Source of the DNA: Mercurialis annua | Taxonomy: Eukaryota > Streptophyta > Magnoliopsida > Malpighiales > Euphorbiaceae | DNA: 64,000 nucleotides | Direction: 5' to 3' | Assembly (NCBI RefSeq): GCF_937616625.2 | Contig: NC_065576.1 | Location: 4,838,501-4,902,500, forward strand | Notes under the pieces: model-generated | Database searches by the model: none | The model's input: only the letters and a program-made list of their open reading frames with translations | What the model was told of the DNA's origin: nothing | Part shown: positions 35,544-45,965 of the stretch, piece by piece | Layout of the letters: every line of letters starts with the position of its first letter | How positions within the stretch are numbered: the first letter of the stretch is position 1 | Translations under genes and position numbers: made by a program

Positions 35544-38500
35544 ATGTCGGAACACGATCAAGTTCAGCAACCGTTATTACAAGAAACAGCGTACGAATCA
35601 GACGAGAAAGTCCACATCGTGGGCGTTGATTCCGACGAAAATCTCGACTCGGGTACCAAAACGCCGCCGTTTTCATGGAGAAAGCTCTGGTTATTTACCG
35701 GGCCGGGTTTTTTAATGTCGATAGCGTTTCTTGACCCGGGGAATTTGGAGGGTGATCTTCAATCGGGTGCAATTGCCGGGTATTCGTTACTGTGGTTACT
35801 TTTATGGGCTACTGCAATGGGTTTGCTTGTGCAGCTTTTATCGGCGAGACTCGGTGTGGCGACTGGGAGACATTTGGCTGAGTTGTGTAGAGAGGAGTAT
35901 CCGAGTTGGGCTAGGTTGGTTCTGTGGGTTATGGCCGAGTTGGCTTTGATTGGAGCTGATATTCAGGAGGTTATTGGGAGTGCTATTGCTATTAAGATTT
36001 TGAGTAATGGTGTTGTTCCTTTGTGGGCTGGTGTTATTATTACTGCTTCTGATTGGTAATTTTCTTTTGTCTTTTATGTTTTTTTTGGGTTTTGAATTTC
36101 ATTGTTTTCGGGTGTGTTGGTAGCACGGACATTTTACTCGATCAACTTTAAAATGTTTCGGAAACGTGTCAGACAATTGGCGTTTTGGACATGAAACTTC
36201 AATTTTAACAGAAACCTTAAAATAATGTTGTTTCCTGTGTCCGTGTCAAGTGTCCTGTTTTTCCGTGTCTGTGCTACCGATTTTGATCTGACTTTTGTTA
36301 ATTCAAAGTTTCAGGCTTTAATTTATTGAATTTGAATAGATCATTTTTGAGGTTTTAAATATTTGGTTTGAATTCTGTAGTTTGAAGACTTGATTGAACA
36401 TTTTGAGTGTGTCTGTTATCTAGGTAACATTAACACGGGAAATTGGACGCTTAGACACGGCGAAACGGCGTTATTTTGAGGTTTTTTTATGTTAAAATTG
36501 AAATTTTGTGACCAAAAAGCCAAGTGTCCGACACGTTTCTGAAGGGAAACATTGATCGAGCGAAGTGTCTTGTGCTAGATAGAGAATTGTATCTAATTCA
36601 TTATCTAGTAGGTTTAAGTTGGTGATGTATACGTTTAAAAGAATAAAAAATTAGTCTTGTTGTAACTTGGATTCAGGTATCATCATCCTATACGTTTTAA
36701 ATTATTAAGCTTATGTTGTTGTTTTTTGGAAACTGAGGATTAGGTAGGAAAATAATGAAGGGAAGTAGTTCCAGTAAGCTCTTTTTCCCCTTAAAATAAT
36801 TAAAAGTATTATTGTCAGTTATAGTTATGCCTTCTTTTTCTCATTTTGTTAAGAATTATTAATTTATTAGTGTTATTTTGTGGTTTATGTTCCTTTGGTT
36901 ACAGACTAATCAGTTAATGATGTTGATTCATTTGTTGTTATCTTATGCAGTTTTGTCTTCCTATTTCTCGAGAACTATGGTGTGAGGAAACTGGAGGCAG
37001 TTTTTGCTGTTCTCATTGCAACAATGGCCGTATCATTTGCATGGATGTTTGGAGAAACAAAACCCGATGGCATGGAGCTTCTTCTGGGTGAGTTGTAATT
37101 TATTTAAATAGAAATACGTTCATATAGCCGACCCCAATTAACTTAGGAGTTGGGATTAATGCTTATTTGAGTTAAGATGTAGAAATTTTAAGCTAAACAG
37201 CTCTTTCCATGTTTTAGTGGCTGTCTAACGCTCCGTGAAAAAAATTATATATTGCAGGTGTCCTAATTCCAAAACTTAGCTCGAAAACAATAAGGCAAGG
37301 AGTTGGCGTGGTGGGTTGCGTTATCATGCCTCATAACGTCTTTTTGCATTCTGCTCTTGTGCAGTCAAGGGATGTCGACCATAGAAAAAAAGGCCGGGTT
37401 CAAGAAGCTCTGAGATACTACTCCATAGAATCCACTATTGCACTTATAATATCATTCATCATTAATTTATTTGTGACAACTGTGTTTGCAAAAGCTTTTT
37501 ACGGTACAGAACTTGCAAATAGTATCGGCCTAGTGAATGCCGGGCAGTACCTCCAAAACAAATATGGCGGTGGAGTTTTCCCAATCTTGTACATATGGGG
37601 TATTGGATTATTAGCAGCTGGCCAAAGTAGCACCATTACCGGTACTTATGCAGGGCAGTTTATCATGGGAGGTTTCCTCAACTTAAGATTGAAAAAATGG
37701 TTGAGGGCATTGATCACCCGGAGCTTCGCAATTGTCCCGACTATGATTGTTGCACTTGTTTTCGATACCTCTGAGGATACACTGGATGTTCTAAATGCAT
37801 GGCTAAATGTTCTTCAATCAGTTCAAATTCCTTTTGCCGTTATCCCTCTTCTTTGCTTGGTCTCTAAGGAGGAACTCATGGGCACTTTTAAAATTGGTCC
37901 TGTTCTCAAGGTATATTGATTATCCCCATACTTTGATTTTATTAATTAACATCCTGATTACCCATCAAATTTGTGTTAAGCAACTTTGGCATAAAGTAGA
38001 TTTTATTTTTCGGTGGAGGATCTAACTTACTGTCAAACTTTGAGAGAATGATTTAGAGCAGCTTATAAAATACCGTGAGTGGAAGTACATTCGTGTCAAA
38101 TCAATGTTCCGAGATCATTATGACATCTTCATATAAATCATCTAACTTGTAGAGTTATTATTGTGATTTAAGTAACTGAGATATAATCTTTTTGTTAAAT
38201 ATCAATACACTTATTTATTTTTATCGCATTGAATGCTGCACAACCCATCATAGATGACTTCATTAAATTACGACCATGGCTTTAATTTTATTTCATTGTT
38301 AACGGATAACTGATATAGTATGTCGTTGAATATTCCGTGGATTCCATAATTTGTAAATGGATGTAGTCAAATCATTTGCATTAAAATCCTGTTATGCAAA
38401 GAATGTGATACACTCAGTTTTATTACCTCTGAGGTATGTTGATATGTGGAATATTGTTTGCTTGTTCTAGTACAATATTTAAATGAATTTATTAAATTTA

Positions 38501-39115
38501 TATTTGTAGCCAATTTTTCCTCTGATTAGGCTTTTCACAATTATTTTTCTAAATTTTTTGTGATGGTAAACTGGATACTATAGCAACACAATGGTTGAAG
38601 CTAAGATCCCAAATTACTTTGTTGCCAACTTGCTTTTATCCGGCTTTTTTGTTATCTTGTACTGCCTTGTAATTTCTCGGGTCTTCATCCTTATTTTCTC
38701 TGATTTAAGTATCCCCTAACATTTTCTTATGATGCCTATTTCAGCTCACATATTTTCTATTTAGGTTAAGTAGATGATCATCTACTCTACTCTGTTTTCA
38801 TTTTTTTTGGTGATCTCCAATGCTTGACGATCATGTGCACATTCTCTTATAGATTAACCACATCCGTTATTCATTTCTTACATAAATCACATTTTTTTGC
38901 AGATGGTATCATGGCTTGTCGCTGCTCTAGTAATAGTGATCAACGGATACCTTTTGGTCGACTTTTTCTCGAAAGAAGTGAACAGTGTGCCCTTTGCCTC
39001 CGTAGTATCAATTTTCACAGCTGCGTATGTTTCTTTCATAAGTTACCTCATATTCAGGGGGATTAGCTTCACCTCGTGGTTATATCCACAGAAACAAGTA
39101 GTGGTAATTGCGTAA
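35544..39115 (+). CDS. NRAMP3: NRAMP metal transporter, NRAMP3/4-like
   Basis: Proton-coupled exporter of divalent iron and manganese; NRAMP3/4 proteins release these metals from the vacuole (family knowledge). Exons: 35544-36055, 36951-37087, 37258-37910, 38903-39115; 1515 nt, 504 residues, about the family length (NRAMP3 is near 509). Family signatures are intact: metal-site DPGN (residues 64-67, in [14 protein letters not shown]), MPHN (240-243) and the transport motif [14 protein letters not shown] (338-351). Multiple hydrophobic segments fit 11-12 helices. The acidic dileucine-like N-terminus (QQPLLQE, 8-14) fits tonoplast sorting. Four exons with these phases match the NRAMP2-5 group. 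Intron 1 contains two copies of a short inverted-repeat element. I saw no clear TATA box. Distinguishing NRAMP3 from NRAMP4 or NRAMP2 needs a tree. Confidence 0.94.
36119..36278. mobile_element. Short-TIR MITE, family C copy 1 (NRAMP intron 1)
   Basis: About 160 bp, starting GGTAGCACGGACA and ending with the complement of GGTAGCACAGACA. Internal blocks CTCGATCAAC, TCGGAAACGTGTCAGACA and TTGGCGTTTTGG are shared, in opposite orientation, with the copy at 36417-36582. Confidence 0.7.
36417..36582. mobile_element. MITE, family C copy 2, inverted (NRAMP intron 1)
   Basis: About 165 bp. Its complement reads TATCTAGCACAAGACAC at the left and carries CTCGATCAATG, CAGAAACGTGTCGGACACTT and GGCTTTTTGG in the order seen in copy 1. 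The two copies lie about 140 bp apart in opposite orientation, so the intron RNA could form a long imperfect hairpin. Confidence 0.65.
37911..38902 (+). other. NRAMP intron 3, no recognised insert
   Basis: A 992-bp intron with GT and AG ends. It is moderately AT-rich and shows no repeat boundary. The 3' end is TTTTTTTGCAG. Confidence 0.6.
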
Positions 39116-39919
39116 TTAAACTACAATTACACGATAAACTAAATGCGGAACTGTATCTGTGCAAGAATCGCCTTTTCACTTTCAGGCATGAAGTATTTTT
39201 CTTCTCAGTATAGGGCTAGATGTGTACAAATTTTGCTTACTGTATTGCTGTTGTTCATATGAAAGACGCAGCGGCTTCAATCTGTATTGTAGAAGTTAGA
39301 TTTGGTTTCGTAAAGCTCGTCTAGCCGGCGCCACTGGTCGGAAGAAGCATAGCTTGCTGTTGCAGCATTCTTTGAAACCATCTGAGGTCTAGTTGTACTT
39401 TCTTTATTATGGTGGATTAAACATTAATGTAAGAGCTATTTTCAATGCATATTTTTGCCATTTTGGTTGGTTTTTAATTTCCTTTTCAACTCTTGATTTT
39501 TTCTATTTCTACTGGTAGCATAAGAGGTTACAGTTTTACTCAATTCTGAAATTATATATTTCTGCTATTTCTTTCTGGAATTGCATAGGAGAAAAAACAC
39601 TATTTTTCAACTGGAAAAATAAAAACTAAACAAAGAAAGATAAATGTATGTTTTTCTAGGAGATAAACTTGTTTGATTAAAAAATTAGAGGCATGTTTAA
39701 AAAGTAGTTGAAAGAAAAAACAATTAACTAATTCAAAAATATTTTGGAAAGCATATTTTAATTCCAAATAACAATCTCAAGTTGGTGTATTAATTTTTAT
39801 GCTTGCATAAAGTAGCTTCTAAATGGCAGAAAAAGTTTGAATTTAAATATAACTTGTGGTGCCTTTTACAATTACTTTGTCTATCTTTTACAAAGTAAAT
39901 GTTATTTTTTTATTTTTGG

Positions 39920-40400
39920 CTAATGGGCTGGAAAACCCCCGACCTTTGTTTTAGTTTTCAATTCCACCCCGATGTAGCAATTTTTTTAATTATATCCTAT
40001 TTCGGATTTTTAGTTTTCAATTGCACCCTGATATACTAAATTGAACCCTTTTCATTTGGTTAATATTCAAAAGAGGTTTTTCATTTTTATTAAAAAATCT
40101 AAAAATTCTTTAATGTTATAAATTATAATAAAAAACCATCTTCTTTATAAAATAAAAAAATTAATTAAAAAATAATTTTTTTTTTAATTTCCGGAGGAGG
40201 AGGAGCTGCTCCTCCTCCGGCAGCTCCTCAACGGAGGAGCAGATCTCCATATTTACATGGGCTAAAGCCTAGATATTAAAGGCCACAGAGCATGATTAAA
40301 GCCCAATTTTAAAATCAAGGTGTGTGTTAATTAGGGTTCAAAACGGTTCATAAAAAAAAATGTAAAAAAAAAGAAAAATCAGCATTCAGTTTTATTCAAT
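39920..40400. repeat. Repeat fragment and GAGGAG hairpin upstream of FRL3
   Basis: 39920-40080 resembles the left part of the 9652-10049 element (CCCCCGACCTTTG, CAATTCCACCCCGAT, TTTTCAATTGCACCCTGA). At 40191-40220 the arms CCGGAGGAGGAG and CTCCTCCTCCGG form a perfect 12-bp stem around a 6-nt loop, followed by CAGCTCCTC and GGAGGAGCAG. No right end for the element was found. Confidence 0.5.
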
Positions 40401-40734
40401 GTCTGTATTAATATGCAACTAAACTACGAAGAAGATAATAAGAAAATTTCATTCTTTGAATTTAGGGTTTCTGTATACGCCTGGATTGTCTTATTTATCG
40501 AGGTATTTTCTTCATGTTTGTATAATTTTAATTTTTTCCCCTTTAAAATATAGTTATAAATGAATTATTTTATCTTCACACATTATGATATTTAAATGAA
40601 TTTCCTTGGTTAAAATTGCGTGAAAATTCATCATGGTTAGCGTATTGGAATTGATTATTAATCAGAATGCAATTCAAATTAGATTTAATTTTTTTCTTGT
40701 TTTTCTAGGCAAAATTGCTGCACTTTGCTCATTC

Positions 40735-43093
40735 ATGGCCAATTCTGAGGATGGTGTGGAAAACATTAATCCATCCTCATTAATCGAACAACTCGGAAGT
40801 ACTTTACGTCAGCTGGAAGCGCGCAAGGATGGTTCCGAAGAGCGGGTTCAGTGGACGGAAATCGAACACCATTTCCACAACCTCAATGCTACATTGAAGA
40901 CAAAATTTGAGGAGTTGGAAGCTAGAGAGAAGGAATACATGGAGAAAGAAGCTGAAACTCATGCAATGCTCACAGTCAGAGAGGCGCTTGTTGCTGCTAA
41001 AGAGCAGGATTTTTACGATCGAGTACAGGAACTAAAAGATGCTGCTGTTGCTGTCATTGCAGAAGCACGAGCCAATCATCAGCCGATTATGTTGGACTCC
41101 GTTGATGGTGGCGACAACAAAGACAGCAAGGTAAGCAGCTCTCTTGGTGATACAAATTCCGCTGAGGAGTACTCTCCTTTTAAAATGGGTGAAAGTGTGG
41201 CTGTTGATGTTAAGCCATGCCCAGAGCTGACGCAATTTTGCGAGCGTATGGATGTAAAAGGGCTATTGAATTTTACTATTGAGAATCAAAAAATTCTGTA
41301 CGCCCTTCGTGATGAACTTTCTGTTGCATTAGAAAGTGTGAATGACCCAGCCCGTTTAGTGCTGGATTCGCTGGAGGGATATTATCCTCCTGTTGAAACT
41401 ACCCAACCAATGGATAAAAAGGATGCTGCCCTTCAGGGCATGCGTAAATCCTGTATAATGTTTATGGAAGCCATGTCTGCCTTATTGGCAAGAACTGACC
41501 CTGGTGCTGACCACCTTTTAAACCCTGAAATAAAGCAGCAAGCCAAGGCAATTGCTGATGAGTGGAAGCCTAAGTTGGCTAGTGCAGGCACTGATGCTCC
41601 CAATGGAAATTCATTGGAAGCTGATTCATTCTTGCAGCTTCTCTCAACTTTTAGAATTGCTTCGGAGTTTGATGAAGAAGAACTCTGCAAGCTTGTACTT
41701 GTAGTTGCTCGCCACAGGCAGGCACCTGAGCTCTGCCGTTCTCTTGGTTTAACACACAAAATGCCAGGTTGGTGTGCTTCTAATTAAGTCACCCGAGTCC
41801 GGAGACCGGACCACTGTTCTGTAGGATGATGTCTCTTATGTTCGATCACTTTAGGAGTTGTGCTTTTTCTCGACTTGAGAAGTATGGACTAGGCAAACTA
41901 GATGGTCTCCTTTGATTTTGACTCTTGAAATATGGACTGTTCAATCCTATTTAGCTCTAGCGTATTAAATAGTCCGCATTAGAGTATTGAGACTCTTTGA
42001 TTGTTTCTGCAGGTGTTATCCAGTCATTGGTTAACAGTGGGAAACAAATCGAAGCTGTACGCTTTATACATGCCTTCCAGCTTACTGAAACCTTTCCCCT
42101 TGTGCCCCTACTAAAAACATACCTGGAGGATTTTAGGAGAAATTCTCAAGGAAAGAGCGGGAATTCCAGCGGTGCTATCGGTCAGGTAAATTTTTTCCAA
42201 ATTTCACAATATAGGTCATTTCAGGTAGGGGTGTGCAAAACCCAAACAAAACTGAATAACTATATTGAATCTATAAATTATGTTTGGTTCGGTTTAATAT
42301 TATTAAAAAAAAAAATTGGATTTTTGGTGTTTGTTTTAGACATAATAAAACTTCAGTCAAGTTTTAGTGCAAACCGAGCCGACAAATTAACGGAACCAAC
42401 TAGTTTATTTCGTTTCAGTTTGAATTTTTTTAATTCCTTGGAATTTGGGTTTGGTTCATTTTGAAAAAAGAAAGTAAACTTATATCTCCTTCGGTCAGTT
42501 TGAACCTAATGCATACCCCTAATTGCAGCTCATTCCATTAGAAATTAGTAACACACTTCATTTCTATACAGGAAGATGTGGATGCGCAAGAACTCGCAAC
42601 CTTGAGGGCTGTTATCAGGTGTGTCAAAGATTTCGAGCTTGAAGCTGACTATCCGCTCGATCCACTTCATAGAAGGGTTTCTCAATTAGCAAGGTCGAAG
42701 TATGATAAGAAGAGGGGTGGAGGTTTCAACAGACAGCAACAACAATCAAAGAAACCACGAGCTAGTGGAGGAGCTAGCAGAGGATTTCGTGGATTCCGTG
42801 CATGTGCTTCCAATGCACCTGCTGGTGGTGGGCGGCAAGCACCACCACCGCCTTTTGCTGAGAGAACACCATACACAGGAATTCCAGAGAGATATCTTCA
42901 TGCGGCTCAAAATGTTTATGATCATCAAATTCCTACACAGTCCCCTTATGGCCACCAGCCAACGACGGAGCAAAGAATGTACCATTATCCTCAAGACTAC
43001 CGAAATCCGGCTGGATCATACGATGCATCTACATCTAGTTACAGCAATTATATGGGCCCAGGTATGCGAACGTCTAAACCGCCGTACATGTAA
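40735..43093 (+). CDS. FRL3: FRIGIDA-like protein, FRL3 type
   Basis: Member of the plant FRIGIDA family, nuclear coiled-coil scaffold proteins. FRIGIDA and some relatives promote FLC expression and delay flowering; the role of FRL3-type proteins is less clear. Exons: 40735-41767, 42013-42185, 42572-43093; 1728 nt, 575 residues. An N-terminal coiled coil (about 15-120) is followed by the FRIGIDA domain, with recognisable blocks NPARLVLDSLEG-like (NDPARLVLDSLEGYYPP), EADSFLQLLSTF, RHRQAPELCRSLGL, KMPGVIQSLVNSGKQIEAV and YPLDPLHRRV. A basic KKRGGGF stretch and a P/Y/G-rich tail ending SKPPYM follow. The ATG at 40735 follows a probable 5' UTR intron (GAG|GTATTT near 40500 to TTTTTCTAG at 40709). 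Intron 2 holds a hAT-type MITE. Which flowering or other role it has here cannot be read from sequence. Confidence 0.92.
42226..42521. mobile_element. hAT-type MITE in FRL3 intron 2
   Basis: 296 bp, starting TAGGGGTGTGCAAAACCC and ending TGCATACCCCTA. The 8 bases on each side, ATTTCAGG and ATTGCAGC, match at six positions and fit a decayed 8-bp target duplication. The interior has TTTGGTTCGG-like text typical of this plant hAT group. The right flank adds a spurious TTGCAG acceptor-like site. Confidence 0.72.
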
Positions 43094-43570
43094 TATTTCT
43101 AGAATGATAGTCTTAGTTTTGTAAGAAAAAAATGTAATGTAAAAAGCTTTTAAGAGATGCTTTTGTTTGTAGGCCTTTATTTATAACAGGCATGAAAAGC
43201 TTATAACTAAAAGATTTGGCAGAGGCGATTTGTTTTAATGTTTATAAAAAAGTTAGCAGAAGAAAAGGTGTAAATTGTTCAAACACGGCTGGACAAATTT
43301 TTTATCTTAAAAGCAATTAATCAAATGTTTAATAAACTCAAATGTTATAGAAATCATATTGTTGATTGGCGTTATAAATTGAAAACAAACTCGAGTAACT
43401 CATTTCACGTCTAAAGTTAGAGCTGTCAACATTTAAGAATGCTATATTTTTTTTCTTCTAATTATGACGAAGTGCTAAAAATTGAAAAAAAAAAACAATT
43501 AGCTAGAGTTATTTAGGAGTTATAATAATTTTAAAATTTTTACGAAATCGGTATAGTTCTTCCATGCATA

Positions 43571-43863
43571 CTCCTTTATATCTATGATCCAACAACAATC
43601 TAGTTGACCTGTTTACCAAACCACTTGGAGGAGATGCCTATACCCGACAGCTACGTTACCTTTCGTCTATTGGAGCTGTTAGAGTTGAAGACCGGTAGCT
43701 GCATGTGGCATGGACCGGAGACCATGTGGCATGGACCGGAGACCAGAGGTGGCTATCGAGAAGAAGAAGATAATTTCCTCATGTTTGTCGACATGATGAA
43801 TGCCAAAGGAGGTATTGAGAATGCAGGAGAGCTGGTAGAGCACATTGACAGGAGGCATTAGTT
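43571..43863 (+). pseudogene. Ty1/copia polyprotein C-terminal remnant
   Basis: From 43600 one frame reads LVDLFTKPLGGDAYTRQL, the conserved tail just after the copia RNase H domain (DxFTKxL motif), then stops at 43696. A 21-bp tandem duplication containing CATGTGGCATGGACCGGAGA follows (43702-43744). Another frame is open to 43861, so an automatic caller would predict an 85-residue protein here. Only the extreme 3' end of the element is present, and it is noncoding now. Confidence 0.6.
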
Positions 43864-43876
43864 TTCTAGATAATTG

Positions 43877-43922
43877 ATAACGTAGCGATGAAGCAACCTT
43901 CGAGATGTTATCACTACGTTAT
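43877..43922. repeat. Inverted repeat ATAACGTAGCGAT
   Basis: ATAACGTAGCGAT at 43877-43889 pairs with ATCACTACGTTAT at 43910-43922 (12 of 13) around a 20-nt loop, just beyond the copia remnant. Confidence 0.6.
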
Positions 43923-44660
43923 TAATATAATATTATACAATGAAAGTTGGTAACGTAGACATAAATATTTCTTGTGGTTTATGCATTTGATAAACATTAT
44001 TAAGGATGGAGCTTTATTAGAATCTTTGTAAATTTAGAATTATAATTTGATGTACTCTTTATAATGAATTTATAATGTATTGATATTATGTGTTTAATTA
44101 TGTTTTTTTTTGAAATTGTTTTAGATATTGACTTCGCTCATTGAGTCACTAAAAAAATAAATTAATAAGTTAATGTTAGTGGATAATTAATTCTTATCTA
44201 AAGTTGAATGTATTATATCCCATATGAAAATATAAAATATAATTAAAATAATTATTATTTTTGAAAGCAAAATACTTAAAATTTTATTATATATATATAT
44301 GTAATTTTGCTTTGCCAATTTTATCATTGATTAAAAATGATTATAATTTATCCAGGAACATTAATTTTTTTCAAAAACTTACTCTGTAAACTCTAACAAC
44401 TACTCGCTTAATCACAATCTGTTACATTGATGGTGAATGCAACCTGCAACCTGCAACCTGCAGCCAGCATGGATGCCAGGCCACAGGCCACAGCTTATAC
44501 TTTCATATTCCAATAAAATTAAACTACCAAAAAAAAAGAGTAAAAAATATCACCACCTATCTAAATTCCAAATCCAATTAATTATTAGAAGCAAAATACA
44601 GAGCATAAAATAAAACGGAATAAAAACTACAGAATTAAAAAAAAAAACAAGAAATCTAAT
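43923..44660. other. Intergenic spacer, with (GCAACCT)n repeat
   Basis: A heptamer GCAACCT is repeated at about 44439-44461, followed by GCCAGCATGGATGCCAGGCC. The rest is AT-rich. The 3' UTR of the F-box gene probably occupies the right end. Confidence 0.5.
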
Positions 44661-44666
44661 GAAGCT

Positions 44667-45902
44667 TCACATAAGTTTGGGATGGATCCAAATTGGTTGC
44701 GGCAAATGTTTATGAGCAATGCTCGAAACATAATGCGAACCAAAACTTCCATCGCTCACATTGAAAATACCAATATCCCGAGGTCCACATTCAAAATAAC
44801 CCGAGTATGAAATATCACTATAATGTTCCGTAAAATAAATATAATTCGGTTCACATCCTGAAAATTCAGATGCCAATATCGATGTTGAATAATTATCTCC
44901 CAAAAACATCGCATCCCCATCTAGCGATTTTACTTCTATTACTTGCGGTTTCTGTTCATCATCTACGGATTGTACGAGTTTAAAAACCTTGAAATTCTTT
45001 GTTAGGTATGAACATTCAACCTCTTCATCCTCTTCCATAAATCTTTGAACTATCATCAAATTTCCGTTGGACGATTCAACAATATAATTTTGTAACTCGA
45101 AATATTTTCTTCCTTTTCTATTTGTTTGAATTTTATCCGCGGTTAAAACCACCTTAAGCTGAGGAGAATCGACGTTAAAACATACAATTTCGGTGTAGTA
45201 TCTAGATGAATCCGATAAAAGATTAACGGCATAAACTAGACCTTTGTGCCAGATTATGTCCATGCAAAATGCTCGATGCGGATATTCTATTTTCTTCCAC
45301 TTTTCATCACCAAATTTCAAATAATCTATTTTTAGGTATGAACTATTTATAATCACAACTGTAAAATCATCGGGATATAAAGTAGGATCCGCAGATAATA
45401 TTAACTTAAAGACATCATACGGATGCATTTGAATATTCAACTCGCACTCAATATCGTACCCTTCGGGGAATTGATCATCAAAGATCGGGAGACGAATAAA
45501 AGCTTGCGTAAAAGGATTAAATAGTGTGATTGACAAATCTTTTTCTACGAAAGAAAGCCAACCGTGTGAAGAACCGCAACATCGTTTGTTTATAGGAATA
45601 TGCAACTGAAAGTCATGCATTTTTCTTGTAGTGTCGGCAGCATTGTATAAGCTACGAAATTGTTCGCTGCCATCTTTGGTCGGAACAAGAAGCAGCGGAA
45701 GTTGTTTACGGAAGCAGTAATTGTTGATTCGGGATTTTTTGTGATGATCGGCCACGGATAGCCATGATTTGCATACACTTCCGAATCGAATGTAATCAAA
45801 TAACGAAACTATATTTTCTAATATGATATCCAATACGTTCGCCGGGAGCGTCGCCCAGTCTATAGAATTGGGATCTTCACACGGGATTTCAGGTTCCTCC
45901 AT
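44667..45902 (-). CDS. F-box protein with DUF295 (KIB-like) domain
   Basis: A probable substrate receptor of an SCF ubiquitin ligase; targets of this family are mostly unknown. A single exon encodes 411 residues. An F-box lies at about 15-55 (WATLPANVLDIILENIV, then GSVCKSWLSVA). The DUF295 domain follows, with its usual blocks CCGSSHGWLSFV, ITLFNPFTQAFIRLP, a central WHKGLVYAV and C-terminal FLGDNYSTSILASEFSG then NYIYFTEH. The first in-frame ATG (45965) would add 21 hydrophobic residues; I prefer 45902 because MEEPEIPCE is followed closely by the F-box. Divergent from the aspartic protease across 1.5 kb that holds several MITE fragments. Large, fast-evolving family, so no ortholog name is given. 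Confidence 0.9.
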   Translation of the reverse strand: MEEPEIPCEDPNSIDWATLPANVLDIILENIVSLFDYIRFGSVCKSWLSVADHHKKSRINNYCFRKQLPLLLVPTKDGSEQFRSLYNAADTTRKMHDFQLHIPINKRCCGSSHGWLSFVEKDLSITLFNPFTQAFIRLPIFDDQFPEGYDIECELNIQMHPYDVFKLILSADPTLYPDDFTVVIINSSYLKIDYLKFGDEKWKKIEYPHRAFCMDIIWHKGLVYAVNLLSDSSRYYTEIVCFNVDSPQLKVVLTADKIQTNRKGRKYFELQNYIVESSNGNLMIVQRFMEEDEEVECSYLTKNFKVFKLVQSVDDEQKPQVIEVKSLDGDAMFLGDNYSTSILASEFSGCEPNYIYFTEHYSDISYSGYFECGPRDIGIFNVSDGSFGSHYVSSIAHKHLPQPIWIHPKLM

Positions 45903-45965
45903 GATCGTGGGGTTTGCTGTGTTTGCAGAGTAAAATTTTACGATTTCAAGCTGAATAATTATCAA

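Noticed and set aside
40633..40734. Upstream ATG for the FRL3 protein
   Set aside because: The extra 34 residues span a probable 5' UTR intron ending TTTTTCTAG at 40709, and they are hydrophobic and unlike the family N-terminus.
42702..43124. 140-residue ORF overlapping FRL3
   Set aside because: An out-of-frame shadow of FRL3 exon 3.
45903..45965. Longer start for the F-box protein
   Set aside because: The added residues are not family-like, and MEEPEIP at 45902 sits at the usual distance from the F-box.
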